From the NCBI GenBank assembly GCA_947396885.1, contig OX377206.1, forward strand, positions 45,925,631 to 45,989,630: a stretch of DNA of 64,000 nt. Reading direction: 5' to 3'. The DNA comes from Heligmosomoides polygyrus polygyrus (lineage: Eukaryota; Nematoda; Chromadorea; Rhabditida; Heligmosomidae). The position numbers and the translations under genes are program-made. A model generated the notes under the pieces. That model was not told where the DNA came from and ran no database searches. It saw nothing but the letters and a program-made list of their open reading frames with translations. Positions 1-11,900 of the stretch are shown here, one piece after another. Within the stretch, counting starts at the first letter, position 1. Every line of letters starts with the position of its first letter.

Positions 1-13
1 ATCATTACGTAAG

Positions 14-177
14 TTGGACGACGTCTACGGCACGCCTTCTGTATCCCTATGCACCTTGGACGACGTCCAGTGTTCGCCTTTTGAATCTCTACCCACGTTG
101 GGCGACGTCTGCGGCACTTCTTCTGAAACTGACGTACGTTGAACGACGTCTAGCTCCCCCCCTAATCATTACGTAAG
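14..177. repeat. Type tetramer m1*-m4-m5-m6 (HOR start module)
   Basis: Reference copy of the ~168 bp module, here 164 bp. m1* 14-55 has TCTACGG and TGTATCCC in place of TCTAGGG and TGAATCCC. The m4 at 56-97 begins TTGGACG instead of TTGAACG. The m5 at 98-138 is 41 bp because it reads GAAACTGACG. The m6 is 139-177. The m1* variant begins at 14, 1568, 2912, 4664, 6424, 7187, 8533, 9463, 10976, 11901, 13240, 14580, 15585, 18483, 19489, 25525, 34137, 51543, 59568, 60737 and 63164, and is used below as the HOR boundary. Confidence 0.93.
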
Positions 178-426
178 TTGGACGACGTCTAGGGCACGCC
201 TTCTGAATCCCTATGCACCTTGGACGACGTCTAGGGCACGCATTCAAAATCCCCGACTCACGAAGGACGACGTCTAGGGTAGCCTTCTGAATGCTGAAGC
301 ACGTTGAACGACGTCCAGTGTTCGCCTTTCGAATCTCTACCCACGTTGGGCGACGTCTGCGGCACTTCTTCTGAACCCTGACGTACGTTGAACGACGTCT
401 AGCCCCCCCCCTAATCATTACATAAT
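178..426. repeat. Type hexamer m1-m2-m3-m4-m5-m6 (reference copy)
   Basis: Reference copy of the ~252 bp module. m1 178-219 (42 bp, ends CCCTATGCACC). m2 220-262 (43 bp, has CATTCAAAATCCCCGACTC). m3 263-303 (41 bp, begins AAGG, has TAGGGTAGCC). m4 304-345 (42 bp, has CCAGTGTTCGCC and CTCTACCCACG). m5 346-387 (42 bp, has CTGCGGCACTTCTTCTG). m6 388-426 (39 bp here, has the C tract then TAATCATTAC). All six share the ACGACGTC core near base 5 and most share a TTCTGAA-like centre, so they descend from one ancestral 42-mer. Lengths 43 and 41 in m2 and m3 cancel, which keeps the module near 6 x 42. Confidence 0.95.
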
Positions 427-1567
427 TTGGACGGCGTCTGGGGCACGCCTTCTGAATCCCTATGCACCTTGGACGACGTCTAGGGCACGCATTCAAAATC
501 CCCGACTCACGAAGGTCGACGTCTAGGGTAGCCTTCTGAATGCTGACGCACGTTGAACGACGTCCAGTGTTCGCGTTTTGAATCTATACCCACGCTGGGC
601 GACGTCTGCGGCACTTCTTCTGAACCCTGATGTACGTTGAACGACGTCTAGCTCCCCCTCCTAATTATTACATAAGTTGGACGACATCTAGGGCACGCCT
701 TCTGAAGGCTGACGCACGTAGAACCACGTCCAGTGTTCGCCTTTTGAATCTCTACCCACGTTGGGCGACGTCTGCGGCACTTCTTCTGAACCCTGACGTA
801 CGTTGAACGACGTCTAGCTCCCCCACCCCCTAATCATTACGTAAGTTGGACGACGTCTAGGGCATGCCTTCTGAATCCCTATGCACCTTGGACGACGTCT
901 AGGGCACGCATTCGAAATCCCCGACTCACGAAGGTCGACGTCTAGGGTAGCCTTCTGAATGCTGAAGCACGTTGAACGACGTCCAGTGTTCGCCTTTCGA
1001 ATCTCTACCCACGTTGGTCGACGTCTGCGGCACTTCTTCTGAACCCTGACGTACGTTGAACGACGTCTAGCTCCCCCTCCTAATTATTACATAAGTTGGA
1101 CGACATCTAGGGCACGCCTTCGGAATGCTGACGCACGTTGAACGACGTCCAGTGTTCGCCTTTTGAATCTCTACCCACGTTGGGCGACGTCTGCGGCATT
1201 TCTTCTGAACCGTGACATACGTTGAACGACGTCTAGCCCCCCCCCCCCACCTAATCATTACGTAGGTGGGACGACGTCTAGGGTACGCCTTCTGAATCCC
1301 TATGCACCTTGGACGACCTCTAGGGCACGCCTTCTGAATGCTGACGCACGTTGAACGACGTCCAGTGTTCGCCTTTTGAATCTCTACCCACGTTGGGCGA
1401 CGTCTGCGGCACTTCTTCTGAACCCTGACGCACATTGAAAGACGTCCAGTGTTCGCCTTTTGAATCTCTACCCACGATGGGCGACGTCTGCGGCACTTCT
1501 TCTGAACCCTGACGTACGATGAACGACGTCTAGCTCCCCCCCCCCTCACCCCTAATCATTACGTAAG

Positions 1568-2911
1568 TTGGACGACGTCTACGGCACGCCTTCTGTATCC
1601 CTATGCACCTTGGACGACGTCCAGTGTTCGCCTTTTGAATCTCTACCCACGTTGGGCGACGTCTGCGGCACTTCTTCTGAAACTGACGTACGTTGAACGA
1701 CGTCTAGCTCCCCCCCTAATCATTACGTGAGTTGGACGACGTCTAGGGCACGCCTTCTGAATCCCTATGCACCTTGGACGACGTCTAGGGCACGCTTTCG
1801 AAATCCCCGACTCACGAAGGTCGACGTCTAGGGTAGCCTTCTGAATGCTGACGCACGTTGAACGACGTCCAGTGTTCGCCTTTTGAATCTATACCCACGT
1901 TGGGCGACGTCTGCGGCACTTCTTCTGAACCTGACGTACGTTGAACTACGTCTAGCTCCCCCTCCTAGTTATTACATAAGTTGGACGACATCTAGGGCAC
2001 GCCTTCTGAATGCTGACGCACGTTGAACGACGTCCAGTGTTCGCGTTTTGAATCTCTACCCACGTTGGGCGACGTCTGCGGCACTTCTTCTGAACCTGAG
2101 GTAGTTGAACGACGTCTAGCCCCCCCCCCTAATCATTACGTAAGTTGGACGACGTCTAGGGCACGCCTTCTGAATCCCTATGCACCTTGGACGACGTCTA
2201 GGGCACGCATTCAAAATCTCCGACTCACGAAGGACGACGTCTGCGGCACTTCTTCTGAACCCTGACGTACGTTGAACGACGTCTAGCTCCCCCACCCCCT
2301 AATCATTACGTAAGTTGGACGACGTCTAGGGCACGCCTTCTGAATCCCTATGCACCTTGGACGACGTCTAGGGCACGCATTCGAAATCCCCGACTCACGA
2401 AGGTCGACGTCTAGGGTAGCCTTCTGAATGCTGAAGCACGTTGAACGACGTCCAGTGTTCGCCTTTCGAATCTCTACCCACGTTGGGCGACGTCTGCGGC
2501 ACTTCTTCTGAACCCTGACGTACGTTGAACGACGTCTAGCCCCCCCCCCCTAATCATTACATAATTTGGACGGCGTCTGGGGCACGCCTTCTGAATGCTG
2601 ACGCACGTTGAACGACGTCCAGTGTTCGCCTTTTGAATCTCTACCCACGTTGGGCGACATCTGCGGCACTTCTTCTGAACCCTGACGTACGTTGAACGAC
2701 GTCTAGCTCCCCCCCCCCCTAATCATGACGTAAGTTGGACGACGTCTAGGGCACGCCTTCTGAACTCTGACGCACATTGAAAGACGTCCAGTGTTCGCCT
2801 TTTGAATCTCTACCCACGATGGGCGACGTCTGCGGCACTTCTTCTGAACCCTGACGTACGTTGAACGACGTCTAGCTCCCCCCCCCCCCTCACCCCTAAT
2901 CATTACGTAAG
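1568..2911. repeat. HOR copy 2, canonical 32-mer, 1,344 bp
   Basis: Modules: m1*-tetramer; hexamer ending in the CCTCCTAGTTATTAC m6; tetramer ending GAGGTAGTTG (shortened m5); m1-m2-m5-m6 tetramer with CCCCCACCCCC; hexamer ending ACATAATTTGGACGGCG; tetramer ending TAATCATGACG; tetramer with ATTGAAAGACG ending CTCACCCC. Sum 4+6+4+4+6+4+4 = 32, and 32 x 42 = 1,344, exactly the observed length. The same order recurs at 7187, 11901 and 13240, so I take this as the canonical form of the left-hand HOR. Confidence 0.88.
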
Positions 2912-4663
2912 TTGGACGACGTCTACGGCACGCCTTCTGTATCCCTATGCACCTTGGACGACGTCCAGTGTTCGCCTTTTGAATCTCTACCCACGTTGGG
3001 CGACGTCTGCGGCACTTCTTCTGAAACTGACGTACGTTGAACGACGTCTAGCTCCCCCCCTAATCATTACGTAAGTTGGACGACGTCTAGGGCACGCCTT
3101 CTGAATCCCTATGCACCTTGGACGACGTCTAGGGCACGCATTCAAAATCCCCGACTCACGAAGGACGACGTCTAGGGTAGCCTTCTGAATGCTGACGCAC
3201 GTTGAACGACGTCCAGTGTTCGCCTTTTGAATCTCTACCCACGCTGGGCGACGTCTGCGGCACTTCTTCTGAACCCTGACGTACGTTGAACGACGTCTAG
3301 CTCCCCCTCCTAATTATTACATAAGTTGGACGACATCTAGGGCACGCCTTCTGAATGCTGACGCACGTTGAACGACGTCCAGTGTTCGCCTTTTGAATCT
3401 CTACCCACGTTGGGCGACGTCTGCGGCACTTCTTCTGAACCCTGACGTACGTTGAACGACGTCTAGCTCCCCCCCCCCCCTAATCATTACGTAAGTTGGA
3501 CGATGTCCAGGGCACGCCTTCTGAATCCCTATGCACGACGTCTAGGGCACGCATTCAAAATCCCCGACTCACGAAGGTCGACGTCTAGGGTAGCCTTCTG
3601 AATGCTGACGCACGTTGAACGACGTCCAGTGTTCGCCTTTTGAATCTATACCCATGCTGGGCGACGTCTGCGGCACTTCTTCTGAACCCTGATGTACGTT
3701 GAACGACGTCTAGCTCCCCCTCCTAATTATTACATAAGTTGGACGACATCTAGGGCACGCCTTCTGAATGCTGACGCACGTTGAACGACGTCCAGTGTTC
3801 GCGTTTTGAATCTCTACCCACGTTGGGCGACGTCTGCGGCACTTCTTCTGAACCTGAGGTAGTTGAACGACGTCTAGCCCCCCCCCCTAATCATTACGTA
3901 AGTTGGACGACGTCTAGGGCACGCCTTCTGAATCCCTATGCACCTTGGACGACGTCTAGGGCACGCATTCAAAATCTCCGACTCACGAAGGACGACGTCT
4001 GCGGCACTTCTTCTGAACCCTGACGTACGTTGAACGACGTCTAGCTCCCCCACCCCCTAATCATTACGTAAGTTGGACGACGTCTAGGGCACGCCTTCTG
4101 AATCCCTATGCACCTTGGACGACGTCTAGGGCACGCATTCGAAATCCCCGACTCACGAAGGTCGACGTCTAGGGTAGCCTTCTGAATGCTGAAGCACGTT
4201 GAACGACGTCCAGTGTTCGCCTTTCGAATCTCTACCCACGTTGGGCGACGTCTGCGGCACTTCTTCTGAACCCTGACGTACGTTGAACGACGTCTAGCCC
4301 CCCCCCCTAATCATTACATAATTTGGACGGCGTCTGGGGCACGCCTTCTGAATGCTGACGCACGTTGAACGACGTCCAGTGTTCGCCTTTTGAATCTCTA
4401 CCCACGTTGGGCGATATCTGCGGCACTTCTTCTGAACCCTGACGTACGTTGAACGACGTCTAGCTCCCCCCCCCTAATCATGACGTAAGTTGGACGACGT
4501 CTAGGGCACGCCTTCTGAACTCTGACGCACATTGAAAGACGTCCAGTGTTCGCCTTTTGAATCTCTACCCACGATGGGCGACGTCTGCGGCACTTCTTCT
4601 GAACCCTGACGTACGTTGAACGACGTCTAGCTCCCCCCACCTCACCCCTAATCATTACGTAAG
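2912..4663. repeat. HOR copy 3, 42-mer, 1,752 bp
   Basis: This is the canonical 32-mer plus ten extra monomers (one tetramer and one hexamer) after the first hexamer. One m1 (from 3496) has lost seven bases between 3536 and 3537 relative to its neighbours, going straight from ATGCAC to GACG, and also reads GATGTCC for GACGTCT. The deletion accounts for part of the shortfall from 42 x 42 = 1,764. Confidence 0.87.
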
Positions 4664-6423
4664 TTGGACGACGTCTACGGCACGCCTTCTGTATCCCTAT
4701 GCACCTTGGACGACGTCCAGTGTTCGCCTTTTGAATCTCTACCCACGTTGGGCGACGTCTGCGGCACTTCTTCTGAAACTGACGTACGTTGAACGACGTC
4801 TAGCTCCCCCCCTAATCATTACGTAAGTTGGACGACGTCTAGGGCACGCCTTCTGAATCCCTATGCACCTTGGACGACGTCTAGGGCACGCATTCAAAAT
4901 CCCCGACTCACGAAGGACGACGTCTAGGGTAGCCTTCTGAATGCTGACGCACGTTGAACGACGTCCAGTGTTCGCCTTTTGAATCTCTACCCACGCTGGG
5001 CGACGTCTGCGGCACTTCTTCTGAACCCTGACGTACGTTGAACGACGTCTAGCTCCCCCTCCTAATTATTACATAAGTTGGACGACATCTAGGGCACGCC
5101 TTCTGAATGCTGACGCACGTTGAACGACGTCCAGTGTTCGCCTTTTGAATCTATACCCACGTTGGGCGACGTCTGCGGCACTTCTTCTGAACCTGACGTA
5201 CGTTGAACTACGTCTAGCTCCCCCCCCTAATCATTACGTAAGTTGGACGACGTCCAGGGCACGCCTTCTGAATCCCTATGCACCTTGGACGACGTCTAGG
5301 GCACGCATTCAAAATCCCCGACTCACGAAGGTCGACGTCTAGGGTAGCCTTCTGAATGCTGACGCACGTTGAACGACGTCCAGTGTTCGCCTTTTGAATC
5401 TATACCCATGCTGGGCGACGTCTGCGGCACTTCTTCTGAACCCTGATGTACGTTGAACGACGTCTAGCTCCCCCTCCTAATTATTACATAAGTTGGACGA
5501 CATCTAGGGCACGCCTTCTGAATGCTGACGCACGTTGAACGACGTCCAGTGTTCGCGTTTTGAATCTCTACCCACGTTGGGCGACGTCTGCGGCACTTCT
5601 TCTGAACCTGAGGTAGTTGAACGACGTCTAGCCCCCCCCCCTAATCATTACGTAAGTTGGACGACGTCTAGGGCAAGCCTTCTGAATCCCTATGCACCTT
5701 GGACGACGTCTAGGGCACGCATTCAAAATCTCCGACTCACGAAGGACGACGTCTGCGGCACTTCTTCTGAACCCTGACGTACGTTGAACGACGTCTAGCT
5801 CCCCCACCCCCTAATCATTACGTAAGTTGGACGACGTCTAGGGCACGCCTTCTGAATCCCTATGCACCTTGGACGACGTCTAGGGCACGCATTCGAAATC
5901 CCCGACTCACGAAGGTCGACGTCTAGGGTAGCCTTCTGAATGCTGAAGCACGTTGAACGACGTCCAGTGTTCGCCTTTCGAATCTCTACCCACGTTGGGC
6001 GACGTCTGCGGCACTTCTTCTGAACCCTGACGTACGTTGAACGACGTCTAGCCCCCCCCCTAATCATTACATAATTTGGACGGCGTCTGGGGCACGCCTT
6101 CTGAATGCTGACGCACGTTGAACGACGTCCAGTGTTCGCCTTTTGAATCTCTACCCACGTTGGGCGACATCTGCGGCACTTCTTCTGAACCCTGACGTAC
6201 GTTGAACGACGTCTAGCTCCCCCCCCCCCCCCCTAATCATGACGTAAGTTGGACGACGTCTAGGGCACGCCTTCTGAACGCTGACGCACATTGAAAGACG
6301 TCCAGTGTTCGCCTTTTGAATCTCTACCCACGATGGGCGACGTCTGCGGCACTTCTTCTGAACCCTGACGTACGTTGAACGACGTCTAGCTCCCCCCCCC
6401 CTCACCCCTAATCATTACGTAAG
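4664..6423. repeat. HOR copy 4, 42-mer, 1,760 bp
   Basis: Same module order as the preceding 42-mer, at an offset of ~1.75 kb, without the seven-base deletion. Shared oddities such as the CATGCTGGG m4/m5 junction (near 3653 and 5407) show that the two 42-mers are direct duplicates. The m6 tracts differ in length between the two copies while the flanking sequence is almost identical. Confidence 0.87.
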
Positions 6424-7186
6424 TTGGACGACGTCTACGGCACGCCTTCTGTATCCCTATGCACCTTGGACGACGTCCAGTGTTCGCCTTTTGAATCTCT
6501 ACCCACGTTGGGCGACGTCTGCGGCACTTCTTCTGAAACTGACGTACGTTGAACGACGTCTAGCTCCCCCCCTAATCATTACGTAAGTTGGACGACGTCT
6601 AGGGCACGCCTTCTGAATCCCTATGCACCTTGGACGACGTCTAGGGCACGCATTCAAAATCCCCGACTCACGAAGGTCGACGTCTAGGGTAGCCTTCTGA
6701 ATGCTGAAGCACGTTGAACGACGTCCAGTGTTCGCCTTTCGAATCTCTACCCACGTTGGGCGACGTCTGCGGCACTTCTTCTGAACCCTGACGTACGTTG
6801 AACGACGTCTAGCCCCCCCCCCTAATCATTACATAATTTGGACGGCGTCTGGGGCACACCTTCTGAATGCTGACGCACGTTGAACGACGTCCAGTGTTCG
6901 CCTTTTGAATCTCTACCCACGTTGGGCGACATCTGCGGCACTTCTTCTGAACCCTGACGTACGTTGAACGACGTCTAGCTCCCCCCCCCCCCCTAATCAT
7001 GACGTAAGTTGGACGACGTCTAGGGCACGCCTTCTGAACGCTGACGCACATTGAAAGACGTCCAGTGTTCGCCTTTTGAATCTCTACCCACGATGGGCGA
7101 CGTCTGCGGCACTTCTTCTGAACCCTGACGTACGTTGAACGACGTCTAGCTCCCCCCCCCCCCCTCACCCCTAATCATTACGTAAG
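6424..7186. repeat. HOR copy 5, 18-mer, 763 bp
   Basis: Shortest HOR copy: m1*-tetramer, one hexamer ending ACATAATTTGG, the TAATCATGACG tetramer and the ATTGAAAG tetramer (4+6+4+4 = 18; 18 x 42 = 756). Relative to the canonical 32-mer it lacks an internal block of 14 monomers. The hexamer is a join: its first half matches the hexamer that follows m1* and its second half matches the later hexamer, so the deletion ran between homologous hexamers. Confidence 0.87.
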
Positions 7187-8532
7187 TTGGACGACGTCTA
7201 CGGCACGCCTTCTGTATCCCTATGCACCTTGGACGACGTCCAGTGTTCGCCTTTTGAATCTCTACCCACGTTGGGCGACGTCTGCGGCACTTCTTCTGAA
7301 ACTGACGTACGTTGAACGACGTCTAGCTCCCCCCCTAATCATTACGTAAGTTGGACGACGTCTAGGGCACGCCTTCTGAATCCCTATGCACCTTGGACGA
7401 CGTCTAGGGCACGCATTCAAAATCCCCGACTCACGAAGGACGACGTCTAGGGTAGCCTTCTGAATGCTGACGCACGTTGAACGACGTCCAGTGTTCGCCT
7501 TTTGAATCTCTACCCACGCTGGGCGACGTCTGCGGCACTTCTTCTGAACCTGACGTACGTTGAACTACGTCTAGCTCCCCCTCCTAGTTATTACATAAGT
7601 TGGACGACATCTAGGGCACGCCTTCTGAATGCTGACGCACGTTGAACGACGTCCAGTGTTCGCGTTTTGAATCTCTACCCACGTTGGTCGACGTCTGCGG
7701 CACTTCTTCTGAACCTGAGGTAGTTGAACGACGTCTAGCCCCCCCCCTAATCATTACGTAAGTTGGACGACGTCTAGGGCACGCCTTCTGAATCCCTATG
7801 CACCTTGGACGACGTCTAGGGCACGCATTCAAAATCTCCGACTCACGAAGGACGACGTCTGCGGCACTTCTTCTGAACCCTGACGTACGTTGAACGACGT
7901 CTAGCTCCCCCACCCCCTAATCATTACGTAAGTTGGACGACGTCTAGGGCACGCCTTCTGAATCCCTATGCACCTTGGACGACGTCTAGGGCACGCATTC
8001 GAAATCCCCGACTCACGAAGGTCGACGTCTAGGGTAGCCTTCTGAATGCTGAAGCACGTTGAACGACGTCCAGTGTTCGCCTTTCGAATCTCTACCCACG
8101 TTGGGCGACGTCTGCGGCACTTCTTCTGAACCCTGACGTACGTTGAACGACGTCTAGCCCCCCCCCCCCCCTAATCATTACATAATTTGGACGGCGTCTG
8201 GGGCACGCCTTCTGAATGCTGACGCACGTTGAACGACGTCCAGTGTTCGCCTTTTGAATCTCTACCCACGTTGGGCGACATCTGCGGCACTTCTTCTGAA
8301 CCCTGACGTACGTTGAACGACGTCTAGCTCCCCCCCCCCCCTAATCATGACGTAAGTTGGACGACGTCTAGGGCACGCCTTCTGAACTCTGACGCACATT
8401 GAAAGACGTCCAGTGTTCGCCTTTTGAATCTCTACCCACGATGGGCGACGTCTGCGGCACTTCTTCTGAACCCTGACGTACGTTGAACGACGTCTAGCTC
8501 CCCCCCCCCCTCACCCCTAATCATTACGTAAG
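7187..8532. repeat. HOR copy 6, canonical 32-mer, 1,346 bp
   Basis: Module order identical to the 1568-2911 copy. The m5 near 7684 reads TTGGTCGACGTC, a variant shared with the later 32-mers at 11901 and 13240, so these three are closer to each other than to the first 32-mer. It has a 14-base C tract at 8158-8171, among the longest in the left third. Confidence 0.88.
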
Positions 8533-9462
8533 TTGGACGACGTCTACGGCACGCCTTCTGTATCCCTATGCACCTTGGACGACGTCCAGTGTTCGCCTTT
8601 TGAATCTCTACCCACGCTGGGCGACGTCTGCGGCACTTCTTCTGAACCCTGACGTACGTTGAACGACGTCTAGCTCCCCCTCCTAATTATTACATAAGTT
8701 GGACGACATCTAGGGCACGCCTTCTGAATGCTGACGCACGTTGAACGACGTCCAGTGTTCGCCTTTTGAATCTATACCCACGTTGGGCGACGTCTGCGGC
8801 ACTTCTTCTGAACCCTGACGTACGTTGAACGACGTCTAGCTCCCCCACCCCCTAATCATTACGTAAGTTGGACGACGTCTAGGGCACGCCTTCTGAATCC
8901 CTATGCACCTTGGACGACGTCTAGGGCACGCATTCGAAATCCCCGACTCACGAAGGTCGACGTCTAGGGTAGCCTTCTGAATGCTGAAGCACGTTGAACG
9001 ACGTCCAGTGTTCGCCTTTCGAATCTCTACCCACGTTGGGCGACGTCTGCGGCACTTCTTCTGAACCCTGACGTACGTTGAACGACGTCTAGCCCCCCCC
9101 CCTAATCATTACATAATTTGGACGGCGTCTGGGGCACGCCTTCTGAATGCTGACGCACGTTGAACGACGTCCAGTGTTCGCCTTTTGAATCTCTACCCAC
9201 GTTGGGCGACATCTGCGGCACTTCTTCTGAACCCTGACGTACGTTGAACGACGTCTAGCTCCCCCCCCCCCTAATCATGACGTAAGTTGGACGACGTCTA
9301 GGGCACGCCTTCTGAACTCTGACGCACATTGAAAGACGTCCAGTGTTCGCCTTTTGAATCTCTACCCACGATGGGCGACGTCTGCGGCACTTCTTCTGAA
9401 CCCTGACGTACGTTGAACGACGTCTAGCTCCCCCCCCCCCTCACCCCTAATCATTACGTAAG
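8533..9462. repeat. HOR copy 7, 22-mer, 930 bp
   Basis: m1*-tetramer ending directly in the CCTCCTAATTATT m6, then a tetramer ending CCCCCACCCCC, a hexamer ending ACATAATTTGG, and the two terminal tetramers (4+4+6+4+4 = 22; 22 x 42 = 924). The first tetramer is hybrid: m1* and the TTGGACGACGTCC m4, followed by the CACGCTGGG m5 that normally belongs to the next hexamer. Confidence 0.85.
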
Positions 9463-10975
9463 TTGGACGACGTCTACGGCACGCCTTCTGTATCCCTATG
9501 CACCTTGGACGACGTCCAGTGTTCGCCTTTTGAATCTCTACCCACGCTGGGCGACGTCTGCGGCACTTCTTCTGAACCCTGACGTACGTTGAACGACGTC
9601 TAGCTCCCCCTCCTAATTATTACATAAGTTGGACGACATCTAGGGCACGCCTTCTGAATGCTGACGCACGTTGAACGACGTCCAGTGTTCGCCTTTTGAA
9701 TCTATACCCACGTTGGGCGACGTCTGCGGCACTTCTTCTGAACCTGACGTACGTTGAACTACGTCTAGCTCCCCCCCCCCTAATCATTACGTAAGTTGGA
9801 CGACGTCCAGGGCACGCCTTCTGAATCCCTATGCACCTTGGACGACGTCTAGGGCACGCATTCAAAATCCCCGACTCACGAAGGTCGACGTCTAGGGTAG
9901 CCTTCTGAATGCTGACGCACGTTGAACGACGTCCAGTGTTCGCCTTTTGAATCTATACCCATGCTGGGCGACGTCTGCGGCACTTCTTCTGAACCCTGAT
10001 GTACGTTGAACGACGTCTAGCTCCCCCTCCTAATTATTACATAAGTTGGACGACATCTAGGGCACGCCTTCTGAATGCTGACGCACGTTGAACGACGTCC
10101 AGTGTTCGCGTTTTGAATCTCTACCCACGTTGGGCGACGTCTGCGGCACTTCTTCTGAACCTGAGGTAGTTGAACGACGTCTAGCCCCCCCCCTAATCAT
10201 TACGTAAGTTGGACGACGTCTAGGGCAAGCCTTCTGAATCCCTATGCACCTTGGACGACGTCTAGGGCACGCATTCAAAATCTCCGACTCACGAAGGACG
10301 ACGTCTGCGGCACTTCTTCTGAACCCTGACGTACGTTGAACGACGTCTAGCTCCCCCACCCCCTAATCATTACGTAAGTTGGACGACGTCTAGGGCACGC
10401 CTTCTGAATCCCTATGCACCTTGGACGACGTCTAGGGCACGCATTCGAAATCCCCGACTCACGAAGGTCGACGTCTAGGGTAGCCTTCTGAATGCTGAAG
10501 CACGTTGAACGACGTCCAGTGTTCGCCTTTCGAATCTCTACCCACGTTGGGCGACGTCTGCGGCACTTCTTCTGAACCCTGACGTACGTTGAACGACGTC
10601 TAGCCCCCCCCCCTAATCATTACATAATTTGGACGGCGTCTGGGGCACGCCTTCTGAATGCTGACGCACGTTGAACGACGTCCAGTGTTCGCCTTTTGAA
10701 TCTCTACCCACGTTGGGCGACATCTGCGGCACTTCTTCTGAACCCTGACGTACGTTGAACGACGTCTAGCTCCCCCCCCCCCCTAATCATGACGTAAGTT
10801 GGACGACGTCTAGGGCACGCCTTCTGAACGCTGACGCACATTGAAAGACGTCCAGTGTTCGCCTTTTGAATCTCTACCCACGATGGGCGACGTCTGCGGC
10901 ACTTCTTCTGAACCCTGACGTACGTTGAACGACGTCTAGCTCCCCCCCCCCCCTCACCCCTAATCATTACGTAAG
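9463..10975. repeat. HOR copy 8, 36-mer, 1,513 bp
   Basis: Begins with the same hybrid first tetramer as the preceding 22-mer, then continues like the 42-mers (tetramer, hexamer, GAGGTAG tetramer, m1-m2-m5-m6, hexamer, two terminal tetramers). Total 36 monomers; 36 x 42 = 1,512. The m1 with GGGCAAGCC near 10224 is shared with the 42-mer at 5674, which links this copy's second half to HOR copy 4. Confidence 0.85.
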
Positions 10976-11900
10976 TTGGACGACGTCTACGGCACGCCTT
11001 CTGTATCCCTATGCACCTTGGACGACGTCCAGTGTTCGCCTTTTGAATCTCTACCCACGTTGGGCGACGTCTGCGGCACTTCTTCTGAAACTGACGTACG
11101 TTGAACGACGTCTAGCTCCCCCCCTAATCATTACGTAAGTTGGACGACGTCTAGGGCACGCCTTCTGAATCCCTATGCACCTTGGACGACGTCTAGGGCA
11201 CGCATTCAAAATCCCCGACTCACGAAGGTCGACGTCTAGGGTAGCCTTCTGAATGCTGAAGCACGTTGAACGACGTCCAGTGTTCGCCTTTCGAATCTCT
11301 ACCCACGTTGGGCGACGTCTGCGGCACTTCTTCTGAACCCTGACGTACGTTGAACGACGTCTAGCCCCCCCCCCTAATCATTACATAATTTGGACGGCGT
11401 CTGGGGCACGCCTTCTGAATGCTGACGCACGTTGAACGACGTCCAGTGTTCGCCTTTCGAATCTCTACCCACGTTGGGCGACGTCTGCGGCACTTCTTCT
11501 GAACCCTGACGTACGTTGAACGACGTCTAGCCCCCCCCCCCCTAATCATTACATAATTTGGACGGCGTCTGGGGCACGCCTTCTGAATGCTGACGCACGT
11601 TGAACGACGTCCAGTGTTCGCCTTTTGAATCTCTACCCACGTTGGGCGACATCTGCGGCACTTCTTCTGAACCCTGACGTACGTTGAACGACGTCTAGCT
11701 CCCCCCCCCCTAATCATGACGTAAGTTGGACGACGTCTAGGGCACGCCTTCTGAACGCTGACGCACATTGAAAGACGTCCAGTGTTCGCCTTTTGAATCT
11801 CTACCCACGATGGGCGACGTCTGCGGCACTTCTTCTGAACCCTGACGTACGTTGAACGACGTCTAGCTCCCCCCCCCCTCACCCCTAATCATTACGTAAG
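10976..11900. repeat. HOR copy 9, 22-mer, 925 bp
   Basis: Same composition as the 18-mer plus a second tetramer ending ACATAATTTGGACGG, so two such m6 monomers stand in a row (near 11365 and 11530). 22 monomers, 22 x 42 = 924. It is a different 22-mer from the one at 8533, reached by another rearrangement. Confidence 0.85.

Larger units (their letters stand above)
14..1567. repeat. HOR copy 1, 37 monomers, 1,554 bp
   Basis: Module order read from the sequence: m1*-tetramer, three hexamers alternating with two tetramers, then a seven-monomer run (m1, m1/m3 hybrid, m4, m5, m4, m5, m6). That is 37 monomers, and 37 x 42 equals the observed 1,554 bp exactly. It differs from the next copies by lacking the TAATCATGACG-type m6 and by carrying the hybrid with GACCTC (around 1311) that is otherwise typical of 26-58 kb. 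The m4 with ATTGAAAGACG near 1435 marks the end of the HOR, as in other left-hand copies. Confidence 0.85.

Noticed and set aside
220..270. CENP-B box-like motif on the minus strand of m2/m3 (TTCGTGAGTCGGGGA)
   Set aside because: It has TTCG and CGGG, but five bases between them where the CENP-B box has seven, and the central A is missing. I would not call it a CENP-B site without a binding assay.
404..420. Telomere-like CCCTAA at the end of poly-C tracts, and TAGGG in m1-m3
   Set aside because: Only a single hexanucleotide per module, explained by the C tract running into TAATC; there is no tandem telomeric array.
388..426. Intramolecular four-run G-quadruplex motif on the minus strand
   Set aside because: Most modules have only one or two G runs and modules are 168-252 bp apart, beyond usual loop lengths; only the longest single runs (about 15-16 G) could fold alone, so I kept it as a test rather than a feature.
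2023..2265. Recurrent 80-residue plus-strand frames (also at 3781, 5535, 12356, 39517)
   Set aside because: They recur because the same HOR module recurs; identical in composition to the satellite and interrupted by m6 length changes elsewhere.
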